Of a DNA stretch of 64,000 nt, positions 63,811-64,000 are shown one piece after another (the stretch's first letter is position 1; each line of letters begins with the position of its first letter). The position numbers and the translations under genes were made by a program. Location: the NCBI RefSeq assembly GCF_014697625.1, contig NZ_JACJSG010000017.1, forward strand, positions 62,001 through 126,000. Direction: 5' to 3'. Source of the DNA: Anabaena azotica FACHB-119 (GTDB lineage Bacteria; Cyanobacteriota; Cyanobacteriia; Cyanobacteriales; Nostocaceae). The notes beneath the pieces are model-generated. The model did not search any database. It was not told where the DNA came from and saw only the letters and a program-made list of their open reading frames with translations.

Positions 63811-63934
63811 CAGGACTTACGCAAGTGTCACAATTGGTAGTTGGTGCGTGACGCTACAAGTCTCATGACTACGTTCAAATATTATCGCCAGTCACACACC
63901 CTACAGAAAAAATATGCCAGTTGCGTAAGTCCTA
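63811..63934. mobile_element. Complete MITE of the AGGACTTACGCA family, 5-bp target duplication
   Basis: AGGACTTACGCAA (63812-63824) and TTGCGTAAGTCCT (63921-63933) are exact inverted repeats; ATTAC flanks it at 63806-63810 and 63935-63939. The core is nearly identical to the truncated copy at 16901, so the two moved recently or have been converted. Confidence 0.9.
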
Positions 63935-64000
63935 ATTACTCAATATTTAAATTATTCCGCCTGAAAATTGCATGATGTTTGGGTATTAAATCAGTTATCA

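Overview
The window comes from a filamentous, heterocyst-forming cyanobacterium (Nostocales; Anabaena/Nostoc/Trichormus type). This rests on a complete heterocyst glycolipid (HGL) synthesis and export region, hetN and hetI, the many HIP1-type GCGATCGC sites, the heptameric tandem repeats (STRR, e.g. CAGTTAT, GTCCATA, CAACTGA) in spacers, and a cyanobacterial tmRNA. The order of genes in the right half matches what I remember of the alr5359-all5341 region of Anabaena sp. PCC 7120. Species is not assigned.

Left part (1-14 kb): the end of a DUF3007-type gene and trpA; a small coiled-coil membrane protein; a pair of large one-pass membrane proteins with Ig-like domains (one ending in WD40 repeats); an LpxB-related protein; a small membrane protein with a Nudix hydrolase; and an isolated 1145-residue protein joining an HD-type phosphohydrolase domain to an HSP90/GHKL-type ATPase. 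Middle (14-33 kb): an SPFH/flotillin-like protein; ssrA (tmRNA); two secreted or anchored proteins; an AhpD-like protein; a methyltransferase; a BMP-type nucleoside ABC transporter operon (lipoprotein, ATPase, two permeases) interrupted by a toxin-antitoxin islet; and a NACHT-HEAT STAND protein with a small partner gene. The RelE-like toxin of the islet is broken by a 178-bp MITE with a 5-bp target duplication and also carries a nonsense codon.

Right part (33-64 kb), heterocyst envelope island: hetI (phosphopantetheinyl transferase, + strand) converges on hetN (- strand). Upstream of hetN on the - strand lie hglB, a PfaD-type enoyl reductase (hglA), hglC, hglD, a KR-DH protein and hglE. Together they look like a PfaABCD-type polyketide/fatty-acid synthase making the very long chain fatty alcohol: HetI would load the ACPs, HglE/HglD/HglC elongate, KR/DH/ER reduce, and HglB would release the chain as an alcohol. 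A divergent + strand set (hgdB, hgdC, hgdA, a DUF2141 protein, two GT2 glycosyltransferases and a GT4 glycosyltransferase resembling HglT) would glycosylate and export the lipid. A ParB-like/degenerate-methyltransferase gene and a small conserved gene lie between the two sets.

Spacers are rich in mobile and repeated DNA. At least five MITE-like families with exact terminal inverted repeats are visible, several with target-site duplications, along with a palindromic repeat family, one copy of which sits between hglD and hglC, and STRR arrays. The items I find most worth follow-up are the HD-HSP90-like protein, the NACHT-HEAT pair sharing a short tail motif, the ketoreductase apparently split between HglE and the next gene, and the MITE-inactivated toxin. 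All function calls come from reading the sequence; no database search was run.
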